Origin: DATGFK01 sp040007395
GTDB lineage: Bacteria; Chloroflexota; Anaerolineae; Aggregatilineales; UBA2796
NCBI GenBank assembly: GCA_040007395.1
Contig: JBDTVG010000195.1
Coordinates: forward strand, 1 to 64,000
Reading direction: 5' to 3'
DNA: 64,000 nt
Positions 27,373 through 36,838 of this stretch are shown piece after piece. The translations under genes and the position numbers were made by a program. A model generated the notes under the pieces. The model had not been told where the DNA came from. It did not search any database and was given only the letters and a program-made list of their open reading frames with translations. Every line of letters begins with the position of its first letter. Positions within the stretch are counted from its first letter, which is position 1.

Positions 27373-29079
27373 TCAGGCGCGATCTTGCTGCGTATGGCTG
27401 TTGGTCGCATCGCGGAAGATGCGAACATAGCGGCGCGGCTCCTGACCGTAGCTGTGCGCGACAAGGTTGGCATCACGCGCCATGTCGTGCTGGACTCTGC
27501 GAATAGGCGAGATAGCAGGCGTTAAATCCACGAGCCTCACCCCGGAGCGGATGCGTTCAATCGCCGCTTCGGTCTCGTGGATCGCCTCAGCGAAAGGGTC
27601 GGGGTGGTCTGTAGCCTCCAACCCGAACACGTCCGCGAGGAAGTCTTCCATCTGGGTCAACGTATTGGCGCGTAGTACATGCACCGGCGTACCACGTCGC
27701 TCCGCATCAACGATAAGCTTGGGTCGCCGCCGATAGTAGTTCTTGAGTGTGACGATTGCTTGCGCGTTCTCAAACTCTTCCTCGACGATTAGGGGGAGGC
27801 GCATTCGCTTCGCCGCTTGAATCAGACGGTTGCGGGCGACTCCATAAGCGTACAGGTGCAGCGTTTGATGGGCGACCCGCGCTTCTTGTGGCTCCGCACG
27901 CGGCGCAGGCGTTGGCTGACTGCTGTTACTATTGCCACCGTTGCCCAGTGCCTCACGTTTATCGTTACCGCCCCGATCTTCGCGTTCGCGGCGGAAGCCA
28001 TTGCCGCGTTCGATCTGCCCCGACGAGCCAGCTTGCCCCGCCATCATGCGCGATCCGTTGCGCTCCGTACCATTGATGATCGGCTGCTGCGTCTCGATCA
28101 CGATCTCGCCCTCGGCATTGCGATAGCGTACCTCAACGGGCATCGGGCGACCCCGCAGTCGGGCATCAACTGCCGCGCCGACATCCTCATGCACCACCAG
28201 ATAGTGCCGCGTTTGCAGTTCGATCAGCACATCGAAGGTGGGCGGTGAACGGCGTTCGAGTACCGCTTTCTGCGTCCCACGCCGCCGCGCTTCTTCGTCC
28301 GAAAGCGTGACCGACTCGATCCCGCCGATCAGATCGGAGAGGGTTGGGTTCAGCAGCAGGTTATCGAGCGTTTGTCCGTGCGCCGTACCGATAAGCTGTA
28401 CACCGCGTTCGGCAATAGTCCGTGCCGCCTGCGCTTCCAGTTCACGCCCGATCTCGTCGATCACGATGACTTCGGGATTGTGATTTTCCACCGCCTCGAT
28501 CATGACTTCGTGTTGTAGAGTCGGCGTGGCAACCTGCATCCGGCGGGCTTTACCAATCGCCGGGTGCGCCACATCGCCGTCGCCACCGATTTCGTTACTG
28601 GTGTCTACAATCACGACCCGTTTGTTTTCAGCCAGCACCCGCGCCGCTTCACGCAGCATGGTTGTCTTGCCGACTCCCGGCGCACCGAGGATCAGGACGC
28701 TTTGCCCCGATTCAATGATGTCGCGCAGAATGTCAATCGTGCCATAGACTGACCGTCCGATACGCACCGTCAGCCCGACAATATCCCCCCGGCGGTTGCG
28801 AATGCCGGAGATACGATGCAAAGTCCGTTCCAATCCGGCTCGGTTATCCGCATCGAAATTGCCGATCTTCGTCACGACATATTGCAGGTCTTCGTGATTC
28901 AGTTCGCGGCTATCGAGGACCGTTTCCCCGGTAGTAAAGCGAGCCGTCGGAACCCGGCCCAGATCCATAATCACTTCGATCAGATCATCTTTCCGTCCGA
29001 CCTGTTCAAGCGAGTCTACCAAATAGCCGGGTAGCACTGCTTTGAGCTTTTCCAGATCGTCTGTTATGTGATATTCCAT
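27373..29079 (-). CDS. P-loop ATPase with C-terminal R3H domain (Ycf45/SpoIIIAA-like)
   Basis: 568 residues. Residues about 1-330 form an ATPase related to SpoIIIAA/Ycf45: Walker A GAPGVGKTT (132-140), VDTSNEIGGDGD, and Walker B PEVIVIDEIG (about 203-212). A charged Gly/Asn-rich linker follows (about 345-395). The C-terminal part has LHLYAYGVARNRL and an R3H motif (IRRVQHDMARDANLVAHSYG), which binds single-stranded nucleic acid. The family is widespread in cyanobacteria and Chloroflexota; its role is poorly known. The ATG at 29079 is the natural start. Confidence 0.85.
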   Translation of the reverse strand: MEYHITDDLEKLKAVLPGYLVDSLEQVGRKDDLIEVIMDLGRVPTARFTTGETVLDSRELNHEDLQYVVTKIGNFDADNRAGLERTLHRISGIRNRRGDIVGLTVRIGRSVYGTIDILRDIIESGQSVLILGAPGVGKTTMLREAARVLAENKRVVIVDTSNEIGGDGDVAHPAIGKARRMQVATPTLQHEVMIEAVENHNPEVIVIDEIGRELEAQAARTIAERGVQLIGTAHGQTLDNLLLNPTLSDLIGGIESVTLSDEEARRRGTQKAVLERRSPPTFDVLIELQTRHYLVVHEDVGAAVDARLRGRPMPVEVRYRNAEGEIVIETQQPIINGTERNGSRMMAGQAGSSGQIERGNGFRREREDRGGNDKREALGNGGNSNSSQPTPAPRAEPQEARVAHQTLHLYAYGVARNRLIQAAKRMRLPLIVEEEFENAQAIVTLKNYYRRRPKLIVDAERRGTPVHVLRANTLTQMEDFLADVFGLEATDHPDPFAEAIHETEAAIERIRSGVRLVDLTPAISPIRRVQHDMARDANLVAHSYGQEPRRYVRIFRDATNSHTQQDRA

Positions 29080-29240
29080 AAAAAAGGCGACTGAACCTGC
29101 TACATCAGCGCAGCAGAGAAAGCCGCTTGACTCCTTTCAGGATGGTTGTTGCACAAACCGACATACGATCTATCGTACTGTTTCTACGTTACTTTCAACG
29201 TTAAAGTTGCATCAATCAGACTCGGTTCACCAATGACTTA

Positions 29241-30203
29241 CTATGGCGTGGGCATATTGACATTGTGAATGTAGTCAATAACGGGTGTCCGCGCCGGGAT
29301 CATGCCTTTGGCATAGACCATCTTGAGCGCTGGTTGTTCGAGTCGGTACACGGTATGTTTGACCATCACCGCCTGACTGCTCCACGCATCGAAGCCCATA
29401 TCGTTGAGCGGCCCGTTCAGCCATTCCTGATAGCGCCGGACAGGCCAGTACAACGGCAGTCGCTCCACGCGGGGCAAGCGAGCCAACAACGCAGCGATAA
29501 TCATCCGCGACTGGTGATACGCATCGGGATGTAATAGGGACTGAACATAAAGACCATATTTGCCCTCCTGTATCGATAGATACCCTAAAATTTGTCCATT
29601 CTCTTCATAAACCAGACCGCCGTGACCGTATTCTGGCAGTGCATCGGCTTGCAGCACCAAACGCGGTACGACGCTGGAGTATAGACTACTAATGGCCCAC
29701 GAGTCTTGTGCAGTTGCCGGACGCAGCACATCGGTCACGTCCGTAGAGATCAAACGCGGTTCGCGCTTCCAGATCTCCTGACGGGCATACACAGCAAAAC
29801 CCGCCTCACGCAGGATCACGAAGGGAACACCCGTCTCGGCAACTTCGGCGTTGAGCGTAAACGCGCCGCGCCGTCCGGCAGCCATTGTCATCGCGTCCAG
29901 CAGCGCCAGCCATGCCGACTCGCCGTACAAGTTGACATCCGGCGCGATAAACGTGATATGCGCGTGTTGTTCGCCGCTTTTGTGCCGAAACTGCGCCACA
30001 TAGGCGTTATCGCCGTTGCGCATGACAAAGGTCGGCATTCCCAGATCGGTCAGCGGTAGGGCATTCCATAGCGCGCCTTCGAGGGTATGCGGGCCGCGTG
30101 TCAGGCTGGTCGCGGAGTCAAAGCTGACCCCTTGTGAAGCCAACCGGCGAACCAGTGGCAGATCGTGCGGTAAGATAAAGCGTGCTTCTGGGAAAGATCG
30201 CAT
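29241..30203 (-). CDS. GNAT-like protein, possible acetyltransferase
   Basis: 320 residues. The N-terminal half has beta-strands with AYVAQFRHKSGEQHAHITFIAPD, and the C-terminal half has LRPATAQDSWAISSLYSSVVP followed by GGLVYEENGQILGYLSIQ, the look of a GNAT fold (strand, V-loop, helix). The classical R/Q-x-x-G-x-G/A acetyl-CoA loop is not obvious, so a degenerate or binding-only domain is possible. The upstream gap contains one REP palindrome; there is no clear operon partner. Confidence 0.6.
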   Translation of the reverse strand: MRSFPEARFILPHDLPLVRRLASQGVSFDSATSLTRGPHTLEGALWNALPLTDLGMPTFVMRNGDNAYVAQFRHKSGEQHAHITFIAPDVNLYGESAWLALLDAMTMAAGRRGAFTLNAEVAETGVPFVILREAGFAVYARQEIWKREPRLISTDVTDVLRPATAQDSWAISSLYSSVVPRLVLQADALPEYGHGGLVYEENGQILGYLSIQEGKYGLYVQSLLHPDAYHQSRMIIAALLARLPRVERLPLYWPVRRYQEWLNGPLNDMGFDAWSSQAVMVKHTVYRLEQPALKMVYAKGMIPARTPVIDYIHNVNMPTP

Positions 30204-30630
30204 AAGAACCTCGGCTAGCTATGTGTCTGGTCAACGTCCCTGCCACGTTGTGCAGTGCTATGATGTCAACAATGGTTGCTCGGAACCCAAGCAAAAGGGC
30301 ATTTCCCAACGAAGAGGCAATCTACCTGATTGACGCTTGATCGATCTTCTACAGACACTTATTTTACCATAATCAACCCCACTGACAACGCCGCGTTTCG
30401 ATTGTCCCGTTTTGCGGCGGACAAGGCAGCCCTTGTCCCTACACCGACCCTCTGCGAATACTATCTTCTCGATACCCATGCTTTTCTTTGGTTTATAAGG
30501 CTTTAAGCGCCACTACACAAGCATTAATCGAGACCCCAGAGAATATTCCCTGATTGCCTTGTAGTCAGCCTTGACATGACTTGCCTTTATGATAGAATAG
30601 CCCGTATTCTCACGAGGTAACTTGTGATGA
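30204..30630. other. Intergenic region upstream of tRNA-Arg
   Basis: No credible coding frame. It contains one REP palindrome of a fourth stem family (30419-30442) and, near 30572-30606, TTGACATGACTTGCCTTTATGATAGAAT, in which TTGACA (30571-30576) and TATGAT (about 30591-30596) could be the tRNA promoter. Confidence 0.45.
30419..30442. repeat. REP palindrome J, fourth stem family
   Basis: GGACAAGG-CAGC-CCTTGTCC followed by CTAC. An 8-bp stem with changes at the same positions that vary in the other families, and the same GTAG/CTAC tail. Confidence 0.7.
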
Positions 30631-30703
30631 GTGCCTGTAGCTCAGTGGATAGAGCGCTTGCCTACGGAGCAAGATGTCGGGGGTTCGAATCCCTCCAGGC
30701 ACA
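30631..30703 (+). tRNA. tRNA-Arg (anticodon ACG)
   Basis: A 73-nt cloverleaf. Acceptor arms GTGCCTG / CAGGCAC, D arm GCTC...GAGC, anticodon arm CTTGC-CTACGGA-GCAAG with ACG at positions 34-36, T arm GGGGG-TTCGAAT-CCCTC, discriminator A. CCA is not encoded. Its 3' end is repeated at about 42645-42667, making it the likely integration site of the island that follows. Confidence 0.95.
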
Positions 30704-30720
30704 CTTAATAGATTAGTATT
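30682..30720 (+). repeat. Putative attL (tRNA-Arg 3' end plus flank)
   Basis: From the T loop of tRNA-Arg into the downstream flank. It matches 42645-42683 in the same orientation with about four fifths identity, including an unbroken CCCTCCAGGCACA core. Confidence 0.6.
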
Positions 30721-30748
30721 CGATAAGGTAATAGTCAGATATGTTTTT

Positions 30749-30784
30749 ACAGCCACAGTACATACCGGTACTGTGGCTGTATTT
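30749..30784 (+). terminator. tRNA-Arg terminator
   Basis: A perfect 13-bp stem ACAGCCACAGTAC / GTACTGTGGCTGT with a 6-nt loop, followed by ATTTT. It lies 46 bp after the tRNA. The 260 bp after it, to 31045, hold no recognisable gene. Confidence 0.8.
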
Positions 30785-31045
30785 TATGGCGAGTGTGGGG
30801 ATGTATGCAGGTAAGAATCAAGCTCATAAGCACGATGTGTTGGAATTTAACTTGATTCGAGAACAAGTTTTAAGGCGTAAGCGTGATTACAGGGGGGCTG
30901 TGCGGGCATCCTAATATTTAGACTTGAATCTTCTTGTGCCCACAATAACGAAGCGCCCAAACCGAGCATAGTAATCTGTTCAATCATGTTCTCGATGACA
31001 GCGACCACAGCCGTGCTCTTCCCCAAGCTATGTATTTGTGCCGTT

Positions 31046-31471
31046 TCACCCGGCTAGCCCAGAAATATTGCGTACAGCACTCCGCAACCATAGGCCCAGT
31101 TCGCGGAGAATTGCGACTGCTTCATCGGGAATAGTGCCATCTGGTTTTGGCCCGATATTCAATAGAAGGTTGCCATTCTTGCTAACAATATCTACCAGAT
31201 CATGAATTACTGTCGTTGGGCTGTTAAATTCATCGTCTTCAACATAACACCACGACTTATAGCTAACAGACGTATCGGTTTGCCAATAGTCCTCACGAAT
31301 ACTGTTCAACTTGTCGCGTTCAATATCATATAAACCCGGTTCCAACAGGAAACGCCTCGTGCTTTTACTGGAGAACAAATTCTTCGCTCCATGCCGCAGC
31401 ACGGTTGTAGTACTAGCTGGAAAATTTCTGTAAATACGGCTCGAATACAGCCTGCTCGATCCACCAGTCAA
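31046..31471 (-). pseudogene. Alpha-L-fucosidase (GH29) fragment
   Basis: 141 codons, of which the last about 95 match the middle-to-late part of the GH29 catalytic domain: YWQTDTSVSYKSWCYVEDDEF, then LVDIVSKNGNLLLNIGPKPDGTIPDEA. The roughly 300-residue N-terminal part with the catalytic nucleophile is missing, replaced by unrelated sequence next to a TnpB fragment. The remainder cannot be an active glycosidase. It is probably a casualty of the mobile-element activity at the island border. Confidence 0.75.
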
Positions 31472-31474
31472 CTA

Positions 31475-31930
31475 CTAACTACTCCCAGCTAAAGTCGGGA
31501 TCTTGTCCCTTTGCGGCGCTGGCGGTGTTTTGGCAGGTCTGGGACGATGGGGTGATTGACCGCCGCATTCACATCGGCATGGGCACAGTGCCCCACACGC
31601 TTGGCAAAGGAATTCGGATTGAGAACGTCGATTCGCTTTTTCAATATGTCCACAGGCAGCACAGCGTTGGCTGGTATAGCGAGGGTTGACCTCGCGGAAC
31701 CGCCCGCCGTACAGGGCTAACTTGTACTCAATAAACTGCCCAAGCTGATCGAAGCTCCAATTGCCGCGTTCGGCTCTGGTGTCGCGCCTAACCCTGGTTC
31801 GCACATTGAATGCCTCAACAACACCTGGCGGCAACGCTGGTCCCGTTTGGTTCGCAAAGCATTGTCTTTCTCCAAAAAACTGACCAACCATATTGGCGTA
31901 ATTTGGTATTTTATCCATGACTATAACCAT
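31475..31930 (-). pseudogene. TnpB (IS200/IS605 OrfB) C-terminal fragment
   Basis: Carries GNWSFDQLGQFIEYKLALYG, the NPRYTSQRCAACGHIEKANR segment and a second CxxC (FLCQACG), the zinc-finger part of TnpB RNA-guided nucleases. The RuvC-like N-terminal two thirds are absent, and the sequence after the second CxxC is frame-shifted. It sits 4 bp from the fucosidase fragment. Not functional. Confidence 0.75.
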
Positions 31931-32034
31931 CAGATTTGTGCGCGACTTGGCCTTTACACTACTTTTGCATGACTACTGGAAATCGACCTCCTGGCGACCT
32001 AGCCCGCGTTTTGGCGTGCCCTCAAAGGAGGGGG

Positions 32035-33735
32035 TCAGAGGAGGAGGGTCGTAAGTTCCACGAGCGTAATCGTAAATTGGATTGTACCCTCGTGAATGGA
32101 CACCACGCGGATCAGCCGCGCATCCAGCCCATTTTGAATCAGAGTCGTGCGGGCTTTTACCAACGCATCGGGATCAGTGGAAAAAATCGCCATTTTGTTG
32201 CCCGCGCGGAGCGGCTTGTAAAAGCCGAGCCGCTGACTAGTTAACTCCGGGAAATTATCGCTGACTCGCCCATCCGCAATCATGATCGGCATGATGGCGG
32301 CAGAAACATACACGGGTCGGAGCGGGTCATTGAAGCGATACCAGATGTACAACCCGTTGTGAGCATCGACATTTTTCATGGCGGCGAAACTAATATCCAC
32401 CGCGTTAAAGCCATCTACCGTATTGTGAGTCGTGAACGGGAGCAGCCTATCAGGATAAATCGTGAAATTGGCGAGGCTGACCAGCGCGAAAAAAAAGACC
32501 ATCTTCGTAGTGATGCTGGCGTCCCTGGTGAACACGATAAACGCGCCCAGGCAGCACAATAAACCGGGGAGAATCGGTATAATTTTCCAGTATGGGAACC
32601 CCTGATCACCAAGGGCGTTCAAACCGTAAGGCAGCACGAGGATCACCGCCGCCGCGATCGCGATGCCCCACCAGGCCGAATCAGTGGCGTCCTGGGTATA
32701 AATGAACAATTGTGCACTGAATGCTAGGAATACCAGCGGGATCAGCAGACTCGTGTAATACGGAAACTCGAACGGAACCGGCCTGCCGATCACCAGGTTA
32801 CTCAGAAATAAACAGCAGGCGAAGATCAATAACGCCGGAAACAGCACGATACAGCGATTCTCCCGCGCCGCCAGCCAGACCTTCCGCCGCAGGAGAAATA
32901 TAATGCTGGTGATCAGCCCGGTCAGCGGAAAGGCCAGCCAGGACGCATGGATCATCCAGTACAGCACGGGGTCAGATAGGATCACCTTGGAGGCATCACC
33001 CGCCACGACCACCGATGGCATAAAAAACAGAAATTCGCCGCCCATAACCATATTGACGAGTCCCAGAATCACGGTGAGAACTGCCATGCCCAAACCGAAA
33101 ACCAGACCGCTTAACATCAGATTATGGCGGCGGTCGCGTTGGAAGAAGAAATACACGACCAACGGCGGCACGAGCAAAACCGCATAGAGATTCGTATAAA
33201 TGCAGGCGGCGCAGGCGATCCCAGCCAACCCGATGCCCAGATAGCCCGACCGCGCCGACCAGGTTAAGCACAGCAGCGCCAGCAAAAAATAAGCCAGGAG
33301 CACGGCATCAATGTAATCCCACCCGATCGAGGTTAAAAAATAACTGTAACTGCCCATCAACAGGGCCGCGACGAACGCGATTCGCCGGTTGAAGACCATC
33401 CTGACGATGAGATACAGCGATACCGTGTTCACCGTGTACACCAGCAGATGTAACACACCGTTGGCGATCAAAGGCGGGAAAAAATGGTAAATCACGTACC
33501 CGGGGATAATCCAAGGCAGTCGCGTCCCATAATAGAGCAGGGGAAAGTCTTTCAGGATTTGGGGTAAATCGCGGAAATAGGCGTTGTACACCCAGCCATC
33601 GATGAAGCCTAGCGGACTATAGGCCCACCGACTGTCCAGGATCAATAAACTGATGGGCAGAAGCATGATCGCCAGCAACTCGGGGTCAATCCGGCGATCG
33701 ATGACGCGATAGGCGGACAAGACACGGGATTTCAT
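32035..33735 (-). CDS. Multi-TM glycosyltransferase-like protein (GT-C type)
   Basis: 566 residues from the ATG at 33735; the frame extends further upstream but that part overlaps the SMR gene. About 10-12 membrane helices follow a short N-terminus. An early periplasmic loop (FIDGWVYNAYFRDLP) carries the acidic residue typical of GT-C transferases such as GT39/ArnT, and the protein ends in a soluble domain of about 100 residues. GT-C enzymes move sugars from polyprenyl-phosphate carriers outside the membrane. It starts 8 bp after the SMR-like gene, so the two form an operon divergent from the glycan operon at 34341. Family assignment is by topology, not by a decisive motif. Confidence 0.65.
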   Translation of the reverse strand: MKSRVLSAYRVIDRRIDPELLAIMLLPISLLILDSRWAYSPLGFIDGWVYNAYFRDLPQILKDFPLLYYGTRLPWIIPGYVIYHFFPPLIANGVLHLLVYTVNTVSLYLIVRMVFNRRIAFVAALLMGSYSYFLTSIGWDYIDAVLLAYFLLALLCLTWSARSGYLGIGLAGIACAACIYTNLYAVLLVPPLVVYFFFQRDRRHNLMLSGLVFGLGMAVLTVILGLVNMVMGGEFLFFMPSVVVAGDASKVILSDPVLYWMIHASWLAFPLTGLITSIIFLLRRKVWLAARENRCIVLFPALLIFACCLFLSNLVIGRPVPFEFPYYTSLLIPLVFLAFSAQLFIYTQDATDSAWWGIAIAAAVILVLPYGLNALGDQGFPYWKIIPILPGLLCCLGAFIVFTRDASITTKMVFFFALVSLANFTIYPDRLLPFTTHNTVDGFNAVDISFAAMKNVDAHNGLYIWYRFNDPLRPVYVSAAIMPIMIADGRVSDNFPELTSQRLGFYKPLRAGNKMAIFSTDPDALVKARTTLIQNGLDARLIRVVSIHEGTIQFTITLVELTTLLL

Positions 33736-33743
33736 CGCTAATG

Positions 33744-34106
33744 TTACCCTTGAATCGCTACGGTGATTCCCATGATGATCAGGATTACGCCGATTATTTT
33801 GGGAACCGTTATCGATTCGTGAAAGATCACCGCACTGAGAAACAACACCAGCACGAAAGATAGGCTGGTGAACGGATACGCATAACTTAACGGCAACTGT
33901 CGGACGGTTCCCATCCAGAACAGAGACGCCACAAACGCGGCGGCATAACTGCTGATAATCCACGGGTTAAAAATAAAACTGAGCAGGTACACGACTTTCT
34001 CGTTAAAGCCATCAGGCATGGCCCCCAGGGTCGAAACCCGCCATTTGATGATCATTTGCCCATACACGGTCAGCAGGATCATTCCCAGGATAAAGAGATA
34101 GGGCAT
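33744..34106 (-). CDS. SMR/EamA-type four-TM protein, putative polyprenyl-phosphate-sugar flippase
   Basis: 120 residues with four hydrophobic segments. The start at 34106 (MPYLFILGM) is preferred because GGAG stands 7 bp upstream; two earlier ATGs lack a ribosome-binding site. The last helices (LSYAYPFTSLSFVLVLFLSAVIFHESI...IIGVILIIMGI) match small multidrug resistance-like proteins including ArnE/ArnF, which flip undecaprenyl-phosphate-linked aminosugars. The neighbouring GT-C-like gene and the aminosugar operon favour a flippase over a drug pump. Confidence 0.7.
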   Translation of the reverse strand: MPYLFILGMILLTVYGQMIIKWRVSTLGAMPDGFNEKVVYLLSFIFNPWIISSYAAAFVASLFWMGTVRQLPLSYAYPFTSLSFVLVLFLSAVIFHESITVPKIIGVILIIMGITVAIQG

Positions 34107-34340
34107 AAATCGGCTCCGAATCTTGTGTCTTTCCACGAAAAGCCTCATAACGTTTGTCTTACCCCAGGGCGTTTGCAAAGTCAGAAGGCCTTAATTGAGG
34201 TAAGCTGAAAGTTCTTACACCGAGCGAACCATAGGAAAGCCCAAGGTAAATTATAGCATACAAGCAAGAACAGGCGTTGAATTTGAAGGGAGTGTCTTAC
34301 CCCCTGGGCATACCCGGCGTTATCGCGATATAATAAGGTC

Positions 34341-35531
34341 ATGACTATCACGACTCCATTATCCCTAGGGGTTGTCCCCTTTAATCACCCTCAATTGGAG
34401 GGGGCTGAACTGCGCTATATTAGCGAAACTCTCGCTATAATGCACATTTCGGGCGACGGCACATTCACGAAGCGATGCCGCACCCTGCTGGAAGAATCGC
34501 TCGGCGTTATGGCCGCCCTCTTAACGACCTCGTGTACCCATGCCCTAGAGATGGCCGCGCTCCTGCTTGATCTCCAGCCGGGCGACGAAGTATTGGTTCC
34601 GTCGTTCACGTTCGTGTCGAGCGCCAATGCGTTTGTCCTGCATGGTGCGCGTCCCGTGTTTGTAGATATTCGCCCGGATACTCTGAATATTGATGAGTGC
34701 CTCGTTGAGCAGAAAATCACCGCGCGCACGAAAGCGATAGTCGTGGTGCATTATGCCGGGGTGGCTGCCGAAATGGAGAAACTGACCGACCTGGCGCACA
34801 AGCATTCCCTGGTCATTGTCGAGGATAACGCGCACGGGCTGTATGGGAAATACAAAGGTCGTTTCCTGGGGCGGTTCGGGGCGATGGCGACCCTCAGTTT
34901 TCACGAAACCAAAAACTTTACCTGTGGCGAAGGCGGAGCCTTACTCCTTAACGATCCCGATCGAGTGGGACGGGCCGAAATTATCCGCGAAAAAGGGACG
35001 AATCGGAATCAGTTTTTCCGGGGCCAGGTCGATAAATATACCTGGGTCGATGTTGGCTCAAGTTATCTCCCGTCGGATTTGTTAGCCGCCTATCTGTATG
35101 CTCAGTTAGAGCGCCGCGATATGATCCAGGAGCGGCGCTCTCAAATCTGGCATTATTATGATCAACATCTCACGACCTGGGCGGCTGAGTGCAATGTGCA
35201 GTTGCCGTATGTGCCGGCGCACTGCGAGCAGGCGTACCACATGTATTATTTGATCATGCCGTCGTTGGCGCACCGACAGGCCATGATACGGCATCTGAGC
35301 ATGTGCAAGGTCAATTCCGTATTTCATTATCTGCCCCTGCATCTTTCACCGATGGGACAGCGTTTCGGCGGCAAAGTGGGCGAGTGTCCGGTGGCGGAAC
35401 GGGTCAGTGATTGTTTGCTCCGGCTGCCATTTTTCAACGGCCTGACGACAGCACAGCAAGATCAGGTCATTGAGTCGGTTCAGGCGTTTGATTTTTCGGC
35501 CGCCAGCATCGATTTACATGGCGGATCGTGA
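34341..35531 (+). CDS. DegT/DnrJ/EryC1-family sugar aminotransferase (WecE/RffA-like)
   Basis: 396 residues. A PLP enzyme that converts a nucleotide 4-keto-6-deoxysugar to the 4-aminosugar; the closest pattern is dTDP-4-amino-4,6-dideoxygalactose transaminase. The catalytic lysine K191 lies in SFHETKNFTCGEGGAL, D162 in VEDNAHG contacts the PLP ring nitrogen, and VPSFTFVSSANAFVLHGARPVFVDI is typical. It is the first gene of a seven-gene operon with overlapping or very short junctions. A TATAAT box ends 6 bp before the ATG, so the transcript could be leaderless. The 4-keto sugar precursor enzymes (rmlA/rmlB) are not in the window. Confidence 0.88.
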   Translation: MTITTPLSLGVVPFNHPQLEGAELRYISETLAIMHISGDGTFTKRCRTLLEESLGVMAALLTTSCTHALEMAALLLDLQPGDEVLVPSFTFVSSANAFVLHGARPVFVDIRPDTLNIDECLVEQKITARTKAIVVVHYAGVAAEMEKLTDLAHKHSLVIVEDNAHGLYGKYKGRFLGRFGAMATLSFHETKNFTCGEGGALLLNDPDRVGRAEIIREKGTNRNQFFRGQVDKYTWVDVGSSYLPSDLLAAYLYAQLERRDMIQERRSQIWHYYDQHLTTWAAECNVQLPYVPAHCEQAYHMYYLIMPSLAHRQAMIRHLSMCKVNSVFHYLPLHLSPMGQRFGGKVGECPVAERVSDCLLRLPFFNGLTTAQQDQVIESVQAFDFSAASIDLHGGS

Positions 35532-36127
35532 TGCTGACAAATATCTTGCATTCCATCGCCGCACAGCCGATCATCTATAATACGTTGCAAAAGATGTTGG
35601 GCGCAGGCCAATCGCAGCGGCGGGTAGCCTTGCTCCTGGCCGATCTTCCGGCGGGCTCAGTCGTAGTTGATGTCGGGGGCGGGACGGGCATATACCGGCC
35701 TACCGTCCCGGCGGCGTGCCAGTACTACTGTGTTGATCTCGACGCGCTAAAAGTGGCGGGATTTCAACAACGCTTTCCCAGCGATCACGTTCTGCGCGGC
35801 GATGGGCTGGCGCTGCCGTTTCGCGGGGGCAGCGTCGATAGTGTGTTATGTATCGCCGTGTGTCACCATCTGTCCAACGAGCAACTTCCCCGTTTTCTGA
35901 CCGAATGCCGCCGTCTGCTGAAACCCGGGGGCAAGTTAGTCCTGTTAGACCCGGTCTGGAACCCGCGTCAACTGACCGGACGGTTATTATGGGCTTACGA
36001 TCGCGGGGATTTTCCACGTTCGCCGGAAACGCTGCTGACAATCCTGGCGCGTCAGGGGCGCGTTGTCACACAGGACATCTACGCAATATGGCATACCTAT
36101 CTCTTATGCGTTGTGGTCATGGATTAA
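35528..36127 (+). CDS. SAM-dependent methyltransferase (class I)
   Basis: 199 residues. SAM-binding motif I VVDVGGGTGIYRP, acidic motif II YCVDLDAL, DHVLRGDGLALPF, and the post-motif block LLKPGGKLVLLDPVWNP are those of Methyltransf_11-like enzymes. Its start overlaps the aminotransferase stop (ATGA), implying translational coupling. The substrate is probably a sugar or lipid intermediate of the cluster. Confidence 0.82.
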   Translation: MMLTNILHSIAAQPIIYNTLQKMLGAGQSQRRVALLLADLPAGSVVVDVGGGTGIYRPTVPAACQYYCVDLDALKVAGFQQRFPSDHVLRGDGLALPFRGGSVDSVLCIAVCHHLSNEQLPRFLTECRRLLKPGGKLVLLDPVWNPRQLTGRLLWAYDRGDFPRSPETLLTILARQGRVVTQDIYAIWHTYLLCVVVMD

Positions 36128-36130
36128 CGC

Positions 36131-36838
36131 ATGACCCGCCGTGTCGCCATTGTGCAGTCAAATTACATCCCCTGGAAAGGCTATTTTGACCTCATGCACC
36201 GGGTAGATGAGTTCATCCTGTTCGATGATATGCAATTTACGCGCCGAGATTGGCGCAATCGCAATAAAATCAAGACGCCCCAGGGACTCCATTGGCTAAC
36301 CATCCCCGTCGAGGTCAAGGGCAAATATTATCAGGCCATCAAGGACACCGTGATCAGCGATCCCGGCTGGACTAAGGATCACTGGCGGACGATTCAGCAG
36401 CATTACGCCAAAGCGCCCCACTTCCGCGACTATAAAGAGCTTTTCGAGGCGCTCTATTTAGAAACGACCGACACGTATTTAAGCGCGATCAACTACCGCT
36501 TTTTAACGGCGCTATGTAAAATACTCGACATTCAGACCAAAATCAGTTGGTCCATGGATTACCGGATCGTAGATGGGAAAACAGAACGTCTCGTTAGCTT
36601 ATGTCAGCAGGCCGGGGCAAACGACTATATTTCCGGCCCCAGCGCCAAGGATTACATTGATCCCACGCTGTTTGCCGCCGCCGGGATTACGCTCACCTTT
36701 ATGGATTACAGCCGTTATCCGTCCCACCCCCAGCTTTACCCCCCGTTTGAGCATGGTGTCAGCATTCTCGATCTGGTCTTTAATGTCGGGGCACAGGTGG
36801 GGCCATATATGTTAAGCGTTGGTTCGCAGACAACCTAA
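36131..36838 (+). CDS. WbqC family protein
   Basis: 235 residues. It starts RRVAIVQSNYIPWKGYFDLMHRVDEF and continues FDDMQFTRRDWRNRNKIKTPQG, the hallmark of the WbqC family found in O-antigen and other glycan clusters. The exact reaction is not established. It ends PHPQLYPPFEHGVSILDLVFNVG, also typical. Four bp separate it from the methyltransferase, and the next gene starts on its last base. Confidence 0.85.
   Translation: MTRRVAIVQSNYIPWKGYFDLMHRVDEFILFDDMQFTRRDWRNRNKIKTPQGLHWLTIPVEVKGKYYQAIKDTVISDPGWTKDHWRTIQQHYAKAPHFRDYKELFEALYLETTDTYLSAINYRFLTALCKILDIQTKISWSMDYRIVDGKTERLVSLCQQAGANDYISGPSAKDYIDPTLFAAAGITLTFMDYSRYPSHPQLYPPFEHGVSILDLVFNVGAQVGPYMLSVGSQTT

Noticed and set aside
27817..28248. 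Plus-strand frame over the R3H ATPase gene
   Set aside because: Antisense to clear Walker and R3H coding sequence; no support of its own.
33736..33963. Longer N-terminus of the GT-C-like protein
   Set aside because: Lies wholly inside the SMR-like gene in another phase; the ATG at 33735 gives a natural start after a short gap.
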